Below the pieces are notes generated by a model, which saw only the letters and a list, made by a program, of their open reading frames with translations, was not told where the DNA came from and searched no databases. Both the position numbers and the translations under genes were made by a program. Positions 34,756 to 43,972 of a stretch of DNA of 64,000 nt are shown one piece after another. The first letter of the stretch is position 1. Each line of letters starts with the position of its first letter. Source of the stretch: Flavobacterium shii (GTDB lineage: Bacteria; Bacteroidota; Bacteroidia; Flavobacteriales; Flavobacteriaceae); contig NZ_JAOZEW010000015.1 of assembly GCF_025847235.1 (NCBI RefSeq), positions 95,371 to 159,370 of the forward strand, given 5' to 3'.

Positions 34756-35265
34756 ATGAAACTGAGAATTCATGTGTTAATATTTATGGTAACTTTATTT
34801 GCCATGAATTCATGTTCTTCTGATTCAGTAGCTTCGGATTCAAATGCAGTATCACGTATTTCTTCTGGTGAGGTTACCGATTATACCTATAATCAATCGG
34901 AATTAGAAACGATGCAGCTTATTAATGAGTATCGAGTTAGTGTTGGTTTAAAGGTGCTAATAATTGTTAATCATATTTCTTTTAAATCAGAGGAGCATGA
35001 CAAATATATGATTGCGAACAATGTGGTTAATCATGATGATTTTGTTGCTCGTTCGGAGAATATTATTAAAGTATTAGGCGCTAAAAAAGTAGGCGAAAAT
35101 GTTGCTTATAATTACAATACGCCACAAGCTGTATTAAGTGCATGGCTGAATAGTGCTGGTCACAAAAAAAATATTGAAGGTGATTATACACATTTTGGTA
35201 TAGCAATAAAAGAAGATTCTGTAAATGGAAGAAAATATTATACTAATATTTTTGCAAAAATATAG
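34756..35265 (+). CDS. CAP (SCP/PR1-like) domain lipoprotein
   Basis: 169 residues. The signal has a lipobox (MNSC, Cys20), then a Ser/Asp-rich spacer. The CAP domain (about 55-169) shows MQLINEYRVSVGLKVL, HDKYMI, VGENVAYNY, VLSAWLNSAGHKKNIEGDYTHFGIAI and the terminal YYTNIFAKI. The first CAP histidine is at HVSFKSEEHDKY-like position and a second in SAGHKKN, so the usual cavity His and Glu residues appear present. CAP proteins are widespread exported proteins with varied roles; the function here is unknown. Terminators lie downstream at 35348 and 35396. Confidence 0.87.
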   Translation: MKLRIHVLIFMVTLFAMNSCSSDSVASDSNAVSRISSGEVTDYTYNQSELETMQLINEYRVSVGLKVLIIVNHISFKSEEHDKYMIANNVVNHDDFVARSENIIKVLGAKKVGENVAYNYNTPQAVLSAWLNSAGHKKNIEGDYTHFGIAIKEDSVNGRKYYTNIFAKI

Positions 35266-35347
35266 TTAGTTGAATTTAGTTTTTTTAGATAAAGAAACTG
35301 ATATAAAAGGACCCTTTTTATGTTACTGGTTTATTTAAGTTGAGGTT

Positions 35348-35380
35348 AATAGCCGTTGTTTTAATTAATAACGGCTATTT
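35348..35380 (+). terminator. Hairpin downstream of the CAP lipoprotein
   Basis: AATAGCCGTT and AACGGCTATT form a 10-bp stem with an AT-rich loop and a short T run. Confidence 0.6.
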
Positions 35381-35395
35381 TAATTTGTAGTGGTA

Positions 35396-35425
35396 AAAGC
35401 TGCCTTTTATAGGGCAGCTTTTTTT
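35396..35425 (+). terminator. Rho-independent terminator downstream of the CAP lipoprotein
   Basis: AAAGCTGCC and GGGCAGCTTT form a GC-containing stem, followed by a run of seven T. It is the stronger of the two tandem hairpins. Confidence 0.8.
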
Positions 35426-35500
35426 ATGGAATTGCCTCAGATAAAGTATGTGCTAAAGAATTAATGTAATAGAAAATTAAATTTACTATTACTTCAGTAT

Positions 35501-35533
35501 AAAAAAAGCCAGTGAAACAAGTCCACAGGCTTT
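35501..35533 (-). terminator. Terminator of the His-rich protein gene
   Basis: On the minus strand AAAGCC-TGTG and CACT-GGCTTT pair around a GACTTGTTT loop, followed by seven T, just after the stop of the convergent gene at 35575. Confidence 0.7.
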
Positions 35534-35574
35534 AGTAAATTAAATCTATTCACTGTTTTTTTTAGGAGATTTTG

Positions 35575-36051
35575 TTAATGTTTATCATGTCCATGCCCGT
35601 TTCCGTGCCCATCTCCATCTCTATGGCCATCGTCGTGATCATGATTTTTATCGCCATAACCTTTTCCAGGTCTTTGACCAATGGTTTGTTGTGGCTCACC
35701 TCTATAACCTTTTCCGTATTTTTCTCTATGTGTATTAAAATTATCATAAGGAGTATTTCCTCTATAATTATTAAGTACAACCTTGTATCCATTATAAAGA
35801 TCGTAATTTCTATAAGCTTTTGGTAAATTTCTTGATCTTAGCCATTTCCCATTATTTTGATAAAGATAACTCGATGCATTAATGTCATAATACATTTGTA
35901 AATCGGGCAAGTAATAGTAACGTGCATCTGTATGACCTGTTGGTCCCCATGCCGGAGGTGTTCCAATGTTAACGTTTACAGATACTTGAGCGTGAGAGGA
36001 ACTAATTGTTAAAAATAAAATTCCTATGAATAAATTTTTTAATAATTTCAT
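35575..36051 (-). CDS. Exported hypothetical protein with His/Asp/Gly-rich tail
   Basis: 158 residues. A signal peptide (MKLLKNLFIGILFLTISSSHA) is followed by a small domain with PPAWGP, ARYYYLPDLQMYYDI and LYQNNGKWLRS (about 30-75), a pattern seen in short exported Bacteroidota proteins of unknown role. The last 25 residues are almost only His, Asp, Gly and Lys in HD and HG repeats, which would bind divalent metal. No family function is asserted. It is convergent with the CAP lipoprotein gene and separated by 84 bp from the OmpA-like gene. Confidence 0.75.
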   Translation of the reverse strand: MKLLKNLFIGILFLTISSSHAQVSVNVNIGTPPAWGPTGHTDARYYYLPDLQMYYDINASSYLYQNNGKWLRSRNLPKAYRNYDLYNGYKVVLNNYRGNTPYDNFNTHREKYGKGYRGEPQQTIGQRPGKGYGDKNHDHDDGHRDGDGHGNGHGHDKH

Positions 36052-36135
36052 AATTTCTATTTTTTTTAAATTAATAAGTAATAAAGTTATAACAAAAATC
36101 GCACCTAAATCTATTTTTTATAAAGGTATTTTAAG

Positions 36136-38070
36136 TTACAATGCAGAAATAATAAATTTACTTCTTCGGTTCATTTGATGCTGTTCTTCAGTACATTGTA
36201 CACCATCTGAACATCCATTTACAAGTTGCGTTTCTCCATATCCTTTACCTCTTAATCTGTTTGGCGCAACACCATGTTCAACTAACCATTTTATAGTCGA
36301 TTTGGCTCTTCTGTCAGATAAAGCCTGATTGTATTGATGGGAAGCTCTACTATCTGTATAAGAACGAATGTCTAGTTTCATTTTAGGATATTGATTTAAT
36401 ACATCCAATATTTTTTCCAGATCGAAAGCTGCTTCTCTGCGGATATTAGATTTATCCAAATCAAAATAAATCATTTTTATACCAAAACATTTTCCTAAAT
36501 CATCCCCAATTGTTACTACACAATCAGATTTTTCAAGAGCTATTGGGAAGTTTGTTTTTCCATTTTCTTTTAAAATAGTAACAGATTGTTCTTTTGTAGT
36601 GTGTTTTTCTTTTTCGGCTCTTACATTGTAAGTCATACCACATTCAACAGGAAACGTATAATTTCCATTTTGATCGGAATAAATTGTACTTATTATTTTA
36701 AATTTACTATCATATAATGTGAGTTTGGTATTTGCTAATACTTCACCTGTAGCAAGGTCGGTTATGGCTCCATATAATTCCTGAATGCATGTTATTGATC
36801 GTGTTTCTAGAAATTTATAGATGTCATCAGATCCTAGTCCGCCATCTTTATTTGAAGTAAAGAAACCTCTTCGGGATTTTGTATCGATTATATATGCAAA
36901 ATCATCTTTAGGAGAGTTGATATCGGTTCCAAGGTTTTGGATATTAGTCACGCTATTATCGCTTAATTTTCCAACAAAAACATCTAATCCTCCGAGTCCG
37001 GGATGTCCATCTGAGGCAAAATAAATATCATTTTCATCGGTTACGTAAGGGAATGTTTCTTTTTCTTCGGTGTTTATTCCGGGACCTAAATTTTCGGGAG
37101 GACCAAATCCTCCGTTGCCATTTATACTTACTTTATATATATCCGATTGACCGAGTGTGCCTGGCATATCCGATGCAAAGTATAGTGTTTTTTCGTCGGG
37201 GCTAAGTGCAGGATGTGCTGTACTATAATTATTGCTGTCAAAAGGAAGCTCTGTTATATTGGTCCATTTATCATTTTCGAGCGTGGCTCTATATATTTTT
37301 ATTAAAGTAATTTTATTTTCATTCTTTCCCTTTTTACCATCAATGTAATTATTTCTTGTAAAATAAACCGTTTTTTCATCTTTTGTGAAAACTGGAGTTG
37401 ACTCATGAAATTTTGAATTTATTTTAGATTTGAATTTTTTTGGCGTGTTAGGATTAAAATCTTGATCTACATCCGATTGATAAAGATTAGTAAAGTGCTC
37501 GCCTGTCCACTTATGTTTGCGTTGACCTAAACTACCAGTATCTCTGGCTGAAGCAAAAACAATTTTGTCTTGATAAAAAGTGGTTCCGTAATCAGAGTAT
37601 TTACTATTAATACCAGCGTCTTCAATTTTATAGCGTCCAGAGTTAGCTTTAATTTGGTCAAGATAGTTTTTGTCGGCTTCATAGAGTTTACCTCGAGTGT
37701 CCTTTTTTGATTTTTGATTAAATAAATCAAGCATTTGATTGGCTTTTGCAATATCCCCAGTAGATTTTAATGATTGTGCATACCGATAATAATATTCAGG
37801 TTCCACTTCGGTATTCATAGCAAATAACTCGCCATACCATTTTGCGGCTTTATCAAATTCTGAATTGAAATAAAAAGAGTTACCTAGTTTTTTGAACATA
37901 TCTTCCGATTTATATCCTTTCTCGGCCACTCTTTCATATGTTTTAATTGCATCTATGTATGCATAGTTGTCATATTTTTTATCTCCAGAAACTATTTTTC
38001 CCTGTTGCGAATAGCTGTTAAATGAAAAAATACTTACTATTGTTATGTAAAGGATTATATAATTTTTCAT
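36136..38070 (-). CDS. OmpA-family protein with TPR, PD40 propeller and carboxypeptidase-regulatory-like domain
   Basis: 644 residues. A signal peptide (to about 21) is followed by TPR-like helices (about 25-130), WD40-like PD40 propeller repeats (about 150-410; LSPDEKTLYFASDMPG, GGLDVFVGKL, FFTSNKDGGLGSDDIYKF), a carboxypeptidase-regulatory-like beta domain (about 425-500) and a C-terminal OmpA peptidoglycan-binding domain (about 525-644; IYFDLDKSNIRREA, LDIRSYTDSRASHQYNQALSDRRAKS, RGKGYGETQLVN). It is anchored to peptidoglycan and presumably to the outer membrane. Only 11 bp separate it from the PorP/SprF-like gene, so they form an operon. Such pairs usually accompany type IX-secreted adhesins. 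Confidence 0.92.
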   Translation of the reverse strand: MKNYIILYITIVSIFSFNSYSQQGKIVSGDKKYDNYAYIDAIKTYERVAEKGYKSEDMFKKLGNSFYFNSEFDKAAKWYGELFAMNTEVEPEYYYRYAQSLKSTGDIAKANQMLDLFNQKSKKDTRGKLYEADKNYLDQIKANSGRYKIEDAGINSKYSDYGTTFYQDKIVFASARDTGSLGQRKHKWTGEHFTNLYQSDVDQDFNPNTPKKFKSKINSKFHESTPVFTKDEKTVYFTRNNYIDGKKGKNENKITLIKIYRATLENDKWTNITELPFDSNNYSTAHPALSPDEKTLYFASDMPGTLGQSDIYKVSINGNGGFGPPENLGPGINTEEKETFPYVTDENDIYFASDGHPGLGGLDVFVGKLSDNSVTNIQNLGTDINSPKDDFAYIIDTKSRRGFFTSNKDGGLGSDDIYKFLETRSITCIQELYGAITDLATGEVLANTKLTLYDSKFKIISTIYSDQNGNYTFPVECGMTYNVRAEKEKHTTKEQSVTILKENGKTNFPIALEKSDCVVTIGDDLGKCFGIKMIYFDLDKSNIRREAAFDLEKILDVLNQYPKMKLDIRSYTDSRASHQYNQALSDRRAKSTIKWLVEHGVAPNRLRGKGYGETQLVNGCSDGVQCTEEQHQMNRRSKFIISAL

Positions 38071-38081
38071 AATAAATATTT

Positions 38082-38999
38082 TTAGAAGAAACGAGGAGTT
38101 GTCATTTTGCCATTGTTTTTGAAAAATTCATAGCGCAAGAATATTTCATGTGAGCCAGAATTATAATTGTTTAAATTAGTAGTTTCACGATCATAACCAT
38201 ATCCTATATATAATCCATCACTAACCTGAAACCCTACCAGTGCACTTAGTGCGGCGTTCCATCTGTAAGCAACTCCAATTGTAAACTTGTTTATGAACAT
38301 AAAATTGGCCGAAACATCTACTTGTAATGGTGCTCCTTCTACCATTTTTGTCAATAAAGCAGGTTTAAACTTAACGTCTCCGTATCGATCAAATTCAAAT
38401 ACATATCCTGCCATCAAATAATAATTTATTTTGTCCTTGTATATTGCAATATCATTATCATTGTAGCGATTTGTTTCGATGAAATTTGGTATCGATAAAC
38501 CTATATATGCTTTATCTGAGTGAAAGTAAACCCCAGCTCCAATATTTGGTTTAAAGACGTTACTTAAATTCTGAAATTGTGGATCCCCCTGATCGGCAGG
38601 ATTTAATTTGTTTACATCAAGATTGAATAAATTCCCCGTTGCTTTAATACCAAACGAAAGTTTAAAGTTGGCCGATGTGGGTATAGTATAGGAAAGGTCT
38701 ACAGAAAAATTATTTTCATTAGAAGGGCCAATTTTGTCATTTACTAATGATACTCCTAATCCCAGATTACTATTATTAAGTGGTGTGTTTATCGAAAAAC
38801 TACTAGTTTCGGGTGCGCCATCGAGTCCAACCCATTGCGTCCTGTATAAACCAAAGATACTTAGAGCGCCTCGCGACCCTGCATAAGCTGGGTTGATATT
38901 TATCGTGTTATACATGTATTGTGTAAATTGTGCATCTTGTTGTGCGTAACTTACTATAGTTGTAAACATCAAAACGAAAGAAAATAATTTTGTTCTCAT
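38082..38999 (-). CDS. PorP/SprF family outer membrane protein, type IX secretion associated
   Basis: 305 residues with a signal peptide ending SYAQ and the family hallmark AQFTQYMYNTININPAYAGSRG (about 21-43), followed by FGLYRTQWVGLDGAPET and a predicted beta-barrel. PorP/SprF proteins help secrete or anchor specific type IX cargo, often a giant adhesin with a type B C-terminal domain encoded just upstream. Here the upstream side (39000-39714) holds no such gene, so the partner must be elsewhere or lost. Confidence 0.92.
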   Translation of the reverse strand: MRTKLFSFVLMFTTIVSYAQQDAQFTQYMYNTININPAYAGSRGALSIFGLYRTQWVGLDGAPETSSFSINTPLNNSNLGLGVSLVNDKIGPSNENNFSVDLSYTIPTSANFKLSFGIKATGNLFNLDVNKLNPADQGDPQFQNLSNVFKPNIGAGVYFHSDKAYIGLSIPNFIETNRYNDNDIAIYKDKINYYLMAGYVFEFDRYGDVKFKPALLTKMVEGAPLQVDVSANFMFINKFTIGVAYRWNAALSALVGFQVSDGLYIGYGYDRETTNLNNYNSGSHEIFLRYEFFKNNGKMTTPRFF

Positions 39000-39714
39000 A
39001 GTAGATATTTATTATTTTACTATTGATTTCTTATCAGAAAAAAAAATGTCAATATAATTCGTACATTCAAAAATACGGATTTTTTTACTAAAAAACATAT
39101 TGATGTGTGTGTAATTGCTGAGTTGCTAGGTAGTTATGGTATTTTTTTTTGATGCCATTTACATCTTATGAAGAATGATTTAAAACATAAATAGATGTTC
39201 CTGCATTGGCACATGAAGCAGAAACTACAAATGGACAACCAGTTTTAGTTCCAGTATTTTCAGCTTTATGGTTTGTGAATTTTGTGAATATTGATTTTAT
39301 AAATCAGTATAATGTGTTTGTTTGTTTTGAGCTGAAATACTAACGAAATGGATTTAACATAGCTGAAATATATTTTTTGACAGAATTATCTAAAGTGTAT
39401 TTTAAAAGTTACTTTTTTTGAAATTTCAGGAATTGTAAAAGAAATGAATTTTAAAAAAATCAGAATTTTATTTATGAAGTAATTGTTGCTAAATTTCATC
39501 TGAAATTATTTACGAGTATAAAATCTTAAATATAAAATCTAATAAAAGAGATGACCTTACAGATTTCTTTTGTAAATTGTAGCTATATTTTTTGGCTTTT
39601 TTTTCGGAATTTAATAGTAAACACTATTTTTTTGATGAAATTAAAATGTTAGAAAAGAATGAATTAAAGAGTTATGGAGTTATTTTCCTTATAAAAACAA
39701 ATAGTATCATTTAT
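39000..39714. other. 715-bp gap without a gene
   Basis: Very AT-rich, with no open frame having a plausible start on either strand. A short minus-strand stretch at about 39168-39300 can be read as a protein-like fragment (for example GCPFVVSASCANAGTSIYV), closed by stops at both ends and without a start codon. It may be a gene relic beside the porP/sprF-like gene. Confidence 0.5.
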
Positions 39715-40200
39715 ATGAAAAATTTAATATTGATCAGACATGCGAAATCAAGTTGGGAAGCACCTTTAAAAGATTTTGACAGACCTTTAGTAAAAAGGGG
39801 AATTATTGATGCTCATGATGTTTCGGCAACTATTTCAAAATTTCTTCCCAAGACTTATTTGATCTGGTGCAGTACAGCAGCACGAGCTGTAGAAACTGCA
39901 CTTATATTTGCTCAAAATATTTCATATCCTATAGAAAGCATCGTTTACAAGGATGATCTATATACATTTGATGAGAAACAATTAGAAAAGGTTATTAAAT
40001 CATGTAATAATGCTTTAGAAAGTGTTATTCTTTTCGGACATAACGAGGCTATTACAAATTTTGTTAATAAATTTGGGGATGTTTTTATAGATAATGTTCC
40101 TACATCAGGTTTTGTATCACTACAATTTGATACAGAAAGTTGGGAGAAATTAGATAAAGGCAAAACTCATAAAACCATTTTCCCCAAAGATTTAAAATGA
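39715..40200 (+). CDS. SixA-type histidine phosphatase
   Basis: 161 residues from the ATG at 39715, giving MKNLILIRHAKSSWEAPLKDFDRPLVKRG with the catalytic RHA (His9). A much longer upstream extension is rejected because the SixA start is canonical. Further matches: WCSTAARAVETA (the second catalytic Arg region) and ILFGHNEAITNFVN (the second His). SixA-type branch-1 histidine phosphatases act on phosphohistidine proteins or small phosphates. The stop overlaps the ppk1 start (ATGA), so it is translationally coupled with polyphosphate kinase. PPK itself works through a phosphohistidine, which makes PPK a conceivable partner (inference). Confidence 0.9.
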   Translation: MKNLILIRHAKSSWEAPLKDFDRPLVKRGIIDAHDVSATISKFLPKTYLIWCSTAARAVETALIFAQNISYPIESIVYKDDLYTFDEKQLEKVIKSCNNALESVILFGHNEAITNFVNKFGDVFIDNVPTSGFVSLQFDTESWEKLDKGKTHKTIFPKDLK

Positions 40201-42281
40201 ATACAAATACAGTGTACGAACAAAAATATATCGATAGAGAAAAAAGTTGGCTGGCATTTAATGCAAGAGTATTACAGGAAGCAGCCGATATTACAGTGCC
40301 ACTTTTAGACAGATTACGATTTTTAGGAATTTTTTCGAATAATTTAGATGAGTTTTTTAGAGTTCGTTATGCAGCTATTCGAAGATTAAGTCTTTCGGGG
40401 ATTTCAGGCGAGAAGTATTTAGGAGGAATATCTGCCCAGCAATTGGTTAAAGATATTACCGAAATCGTGATTCAGCAACAATCCGAGAGCTTAAGAATAT
40501 TGAGTAATATCGAAGCCGAATTAGAAACAGAAAATATTTTTATCATAACCGAGAATGATATTACAAAAGATCAGGAAGATTTTCTAAAAAATTTCTTTAT
40601 TGAAAAACTAAGCCCCGAACTTGTTACAATTATATTGAATGACTTGGCTGAATTTCCGGTTTTAAAAGATACACTGGGGTATTTAGCAGTACGTTTAGAA
40701 ATGAATCATACCGGAGAAGTTCGATATGCCGTAATAGAAATTCCTAAAACAATCAATCGATTTGTAGTTTTACCTTCGCATGACGATAAGCACTATATAA
40801 TTTTGATAGATGATGTTATCCGACACAATTTAAGTAGCATTTTTACCATTTTTGATTACAAAAGTGTTTCGGCACACATGATAAAAATTACTCGAGATGC
40901 ACAATTGGACATCGATAGCGATTTGAGTAAAAGTATGCTCGAAAAAATTGCTACATCAGTAAAAGATAGAAGAATAGGGGAACCTGTTCGTTTTATTTAT
41001 GATCAATTGATAGAGCCAGATACATTACAGTTCTTTCTTGAAAAAATGAAAATCATTTCTACAGATAGTATTATTCCGGGAGGAAGATATCATAACCGAC
41101 GTGATTACATGAGTTTTCCTAATCTGGGAAGATATGATTTGTTGTATAAAACTAATTTGCCATTGCCAATCCCGGGATTGAGTATGGAAGGAAGTATTTT
41201 GGAGAAAATTGGCAAAAAAGATTACCTGCTAAATGCACCATATCAGTCGTTCTCCTACTTGACAAAGTTTTTGCGAGAAGCAGCTTTAGATCCAAAAGTT
41301 ACAACAATCAAGATTACATTATATCGATTGGCTAAGAACTCACAGATTATTAGTTCTTTGATTAATGCTGCCAAAAACGGAAAAAAAGTAACAGTACAAA
41401 TTGAGTTACAAGCCCGTTTTGACGAAGCCTCTAATATTTCGTATGCAGAGCAAATGCAAACAGAAGGTATAAACCTTATTTTTGGAATAAAAGGATTAAA
41501 AGTACATAGTAAAATATGTGTAATCGAAAGAGTTGACGAAGGAAAAACCAAAAGATATGGCTTTATCTCAACAGGTAATTTTAACGAAGCAACAGCCAAA
41601 ATTTATACCGATGTAACACTGTTTACAAGCCATCAGCAGATTTTAAAAGATATCTCTAAAATTTTTGAGTTTTTCGATATTAATTATAGAGTAAATCGTT
41701 ACAAGCATTTAATTGTATCTCCGCATTATACAAGAACTAAATTTGTAAAGCTAATTGATAGAGAAATTCTACATGCTTTGGCAGGTCGTAAGACATACAT
41801 AAAGCTTAAAATGAATAGCTTATCCGATTTTAAAATGATTGATAAACTATATGAAGCTAGTAATGCCGGGGTAAAAATTCAATTAGAAGTTAGAGGAATT
41901 TGTTCCTTGATACCTGGTATTCCGGGAATGAGTGAGAATATCGAAGCAATAAGTATTGTCGATAATTATCTGGAACATTCCAGAGTTTATATTTTTGGAA
42001 ATGCCGGATTGACCGAAGTGTATATTTCATCGGCCGATTTTATGACCAGAAACCTTGACGGAAGAGTAGAAGTGACTTGTCCTATTTATGATCAGGCAAT
42101 TAAAAATGAATTAATAGATAACTTTAATATTGCGTGGAAAGGAAATGTAAAAGTACGTTTTCATTCTTATAAATTGGATAATAAATATAAAGCGAGAAAT
42201 CATCACGCGATATTTAGAGCACAATTAGAAACTTACAAATATTACCAAAGCAAAGTAGATGTTATAGAAGAAGTTGTGTAA
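40197..42281 (+). CDS. ppk1: Polyphosphate kinase 1
   Basis: 694 residues, a full-length PPK1. N domain: YIDREKSWLAFNARVLQEAADITVPLLDRLRFLGIFSNNLDEFFRVR. Middle region: GGRYHNRRDYMSFP. C1 domain: TLYRLAKNSQIISSL and the autophosphorylated His in KVHSKICVIER (about residue 437), then STGNFNEATAKIYTD. C2 domain: VEVRGICSLIPGI and HSRVYIFGNAG. It reversibly transfers the ATP gamma phosphate to polyphosphate. It lies between the SixA phosphatase and the Ppx/GppA gene in one transcription unit. Confidence 0.97.
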   Translation: MNTNTVYEQKYIDREKSWLAFNARVLQEAADITVPLLDRLRFLGIFSNNLDEFFRVRYAAIRRLSLSGISGEKYLGGISAQQLVKDITEIVIQQQSESLRILSNIEAELETENIFIITENDITKDQEDFLKNFFIEKLSPELVTIILNDLAEFPVLKDTLGYLAVRLEMNHTGEVRYAVIEIPKTINRFVVLPSHDDKHYIILIDDVIRHNLSSIFTIFDYKSVSAHMIKITRDAQLDIDSDLSKSMLEKIATSVKDRRIGEPVRFIYDQLIEPDTLQFFLEKMKIISTDSIIPGGRYHNRRDYMSFPNLGRYDLLYKTNLPLPIPGLSMEGSILEKIGKKDYLLNAPYQSFSYLTKFLREAALDPKVTTIKITLYRLAKNSQIISSLINAAKNGKKVTVQIELQARFDEASNISYAEQMQTEGINLIFGIKGLKVHSKICVIERVDEGKTKRYGFISTGNFNEATAKIYTDVTLFTSHQQILKDISKIFEFFDINYRVNRYKHLIVSPHYTRTKFVKLIDREILHALAGRKTYIKLKMNSLSDFKMIDKLYEASNAGVKIQLEVRGICSLIPGIPGMSENIEAISIVDNYLEHSRVYIFGNAGLTEVYISSADFMTRNLDGRVEVTCPIYDQAIKNELIDNFNIAWKGNVKVRFHSYKLDNKYKARNHHAIFRAQLETYKYYQSKVDVIEEVV

Positions 42282-42336
42282 AAACAAAGCATACAATCTT
42301 TATATCAAAATACTTAATTTCAAATCATAAGCGAGA

Positions 42337-43227
42337 ATGATTAAAATAACAAAATATGGAGCTATCGATATTGGATCAAATGCCATGCGATTGCTAATTT
42401 CCAATGTTGTAGAACAAGAGGGTAAGGAACCTCAATTTAATAAAAGCTCATTAGTACGTGTGCCTATTCGTTTAGGTCAGGATGCCTTTACTGTAGGTGA
42501 AATTTCCGAAGAAAATATCGAAAGAATGTGTGATGCCATGAAAGCATTCAATCTTTTAATGAAAGTGCATAAAGTAGAACGTTATATGGCATTTGCTACA
42601 TCAGCAATGAGAGAAGCTTATAACGGCAAAGAAGTAGTGGAAATTATCAAGAAAAGAGCCGGTATAAAAATCGAAATTATAGATGGTAAAAAAGAAGCTG
42701 CAATTATAGCTTCAACAGATTTACATCATTTATTAAAAACAGATCAAACCTATCTTTTTGTAGATGTTGGTGGCGGAAGTACCGAATTTACATTATTCTC
42801 TAATGGGAAAATGGTGACTTCAAGATCTTTTAAAGCCGGGACAGTACGATTATTGAACGGAATGGTTCATGATGTTGTTTGGGATGAAATAGAAAAATGG
42901 ATAAAAGCAAATACTGAAGAATACGAAGAAGTAACGCTTATAGGTTCGGGAGGGAATATCAATAAGTTGTTTAAAATGTCGGGGAAACAACAAGAAAAGC
43001 CATTGTCGTATATTTATATTAATTCGCAATATGCTTTTTTAAATTCCCTTACATACGACCAGAGAATTGCCGAATTAGGATTGAATCCTGATCGTGCCGA
43101 TGTTATCATACCTGCAACAAGAATTTATCTTAATGCAATGAAATGGAGTGGTGCACGACAAATTTATGTTCCTAAAATAGGTCTTTCTGATGGAATCGTA
43201 AAAGCAATGTATTACGGCAAAATTTAA
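42337..43227 (+). CDS. Ppx/GppA family exopolyphosphatase-type phosphatase
   Basis: 296 residues, the short form with only the two actin-like ATPase subdomains and no HD-like C-terminal domain. Motifs: YGAIDIGSNAMRLLIS (phosphate-1), YMAFATSAMREA, FVDVGGGSTEF (phosphate-2, about 142-152) and LIGSGGNINK. Family members hydrolyse polyphosphate or pppGpp. Placement 55 bp after ppk1 favours polyphosphate turnover. The trio encodes polymer synthesis, degradation and a phosphohistidine phosphatase. Confidence 0.9.
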   Translation: MIKITKYGAIDIGSNAMRLLISNVVEQEGKEPQFNKSSLVRVPIRLGQDAFTVGEISEENIERMCDAMKAFNLLMKVHKVERYMAFATSAMREAYNGKEVVEIIKKRAGIKIEIIDGKKEAAIIASTDLHHLLKTDQTYLFVDVGGGSTEFTLFSNGKMVTSRSFKAGTVRLLNGMVHDVVWDEIEKWIKANTEEYEEVTLIGSGGNINKLFKMSGKQQEKPLSYIYINSQYAFLNSLTYDQRIAELGLNPDRADVIIPATRIYLNAMKWSGARQIYVPKIGLSDGIVKAMYYGKI

Positions 43228-43234
43228 TTTTTTT

Positions 43235-43316
43235 TGCCACGAATTTCACGAATTAGCACGAATTATTTTTTATAATAGGAATAAAAAATTAGTGAAAATT
43301 TGTGTAATTCGTGGCA
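43235..43316. repeat. Long inverted repeat after the Ppx/GppA gene
   Basis: TGCCACGAATTTCACGAATT at 43235 and AATTTGTGTAATTCGTGGCA ending at 43316 pair imperfectly over about 25 bases, with inner AATT-rich complementarity. It resembles degraded intergenic repeats found elsewhere in the window (also near 46300) and could also stop transcription. Confidence 0.55.
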
Positions 43317-43334
43317 GACTTTATAATATAATAG

Positions 43335-43931
43335 ATGAATAAAACGAGATTAGAGGCTTTTAGCGATGGCGTTTTGGCAATTATAATTACCATAATGATT
43401 CTTGAAATTAAAGTTCCCGAGGGAAATAATTTCAGTGATTTATTACCTCTTTTTCCTAAGTTTATTAGTTATATTTTAAGTTTTATATATGTTGGTATTT
43501 ACTGGAACAACCACCATTATTTGCTACACGGACTTTCCAAAGTCAATGGAAAAATTCTTTGGGCTAATTTGCATTTGCTTTTTTGGTTGTCCTTAATTCC
43601 CGTTTCAACAGGTTGGATGGGAGAACATTCTTTTTCTAAAGCAGCAATGGCTTTATACGGTTTGATTTTGTTGTTTTCTTCAGTCGCTTATTTTATTTTG
43701 CAAAAGATTATAATTAGTAGCGAAGGGAAAGATTCAATTTTAGCCAAAGCAATAGGGAAAGACCTTAAGGGGAATGCTTCGACTATTTTGTACATTGTTG
43801 GGATTGTTTGTTCTTTTTATAATGAATGGATCTCGGGAGCTTGTTATATTATCGTAGCATTGTTATGGTTGATTCCGGATAAAAGAATTGAGAAGTTTTT
43901 TATTTCTGCCGAAAAAACTATTGATTCATAG
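43335..43931 (+). CDS. TMEM175-like (DUF1211) potassium channel family protein
   Basis: 198 residues with six hydrophobic helices. The family signature is at the start: RLEAFSDGVLAIIITIMILEIKVPEG (the conserved FSDGVxAI helix), followed by FISYILSFIYVGIYWNNHHYLL. Bacterial TMEM175 proteins are tetrameric potassium-permeable channels that lack the usual selectivity filter. It stands between the polyphosphate genes and a Crp-like regulator gene 41 bp downstream; co-transcription with the regulator is possible. Confidence 0.92.
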   Translation: MNKTRLEAFSDGVLAIIITIMILEIKVPEGNNFSDLLPLFPKFISYILSFIYVGIYWNNHHYLLHGLSKVNGKILWANLHLLFWLSLIPVSTGWMGEHSFSKAAMALYGLILLFSSVAYFILQKIIISSEGKDSILAKAIGKDLKGNASTILYIVGIVCSFYNEWISGACYIIVALLWLIPDKRIEKFFISAEKTIDS

Positions 43932-43972
43932 GATATTATAACTCCAGAATTTTTTTATTCATATAAAATATA

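Noticed and set aside
35572..35826. An 84-codon plus-strand frame with hydrophobic repeats
   Set aside because: It is the antisense of the His/Asp/Gly tail; the Met/Ile/Ser pattern is a mirror of those codons.
39168..39300. Minus-strand fragment reading like a secreted protein (GCPFVVSASCANAGTSIYV)
   Set aside because: Only about 43 codons between stops, with no start codon. Noted as a possible relic, not as a gene.
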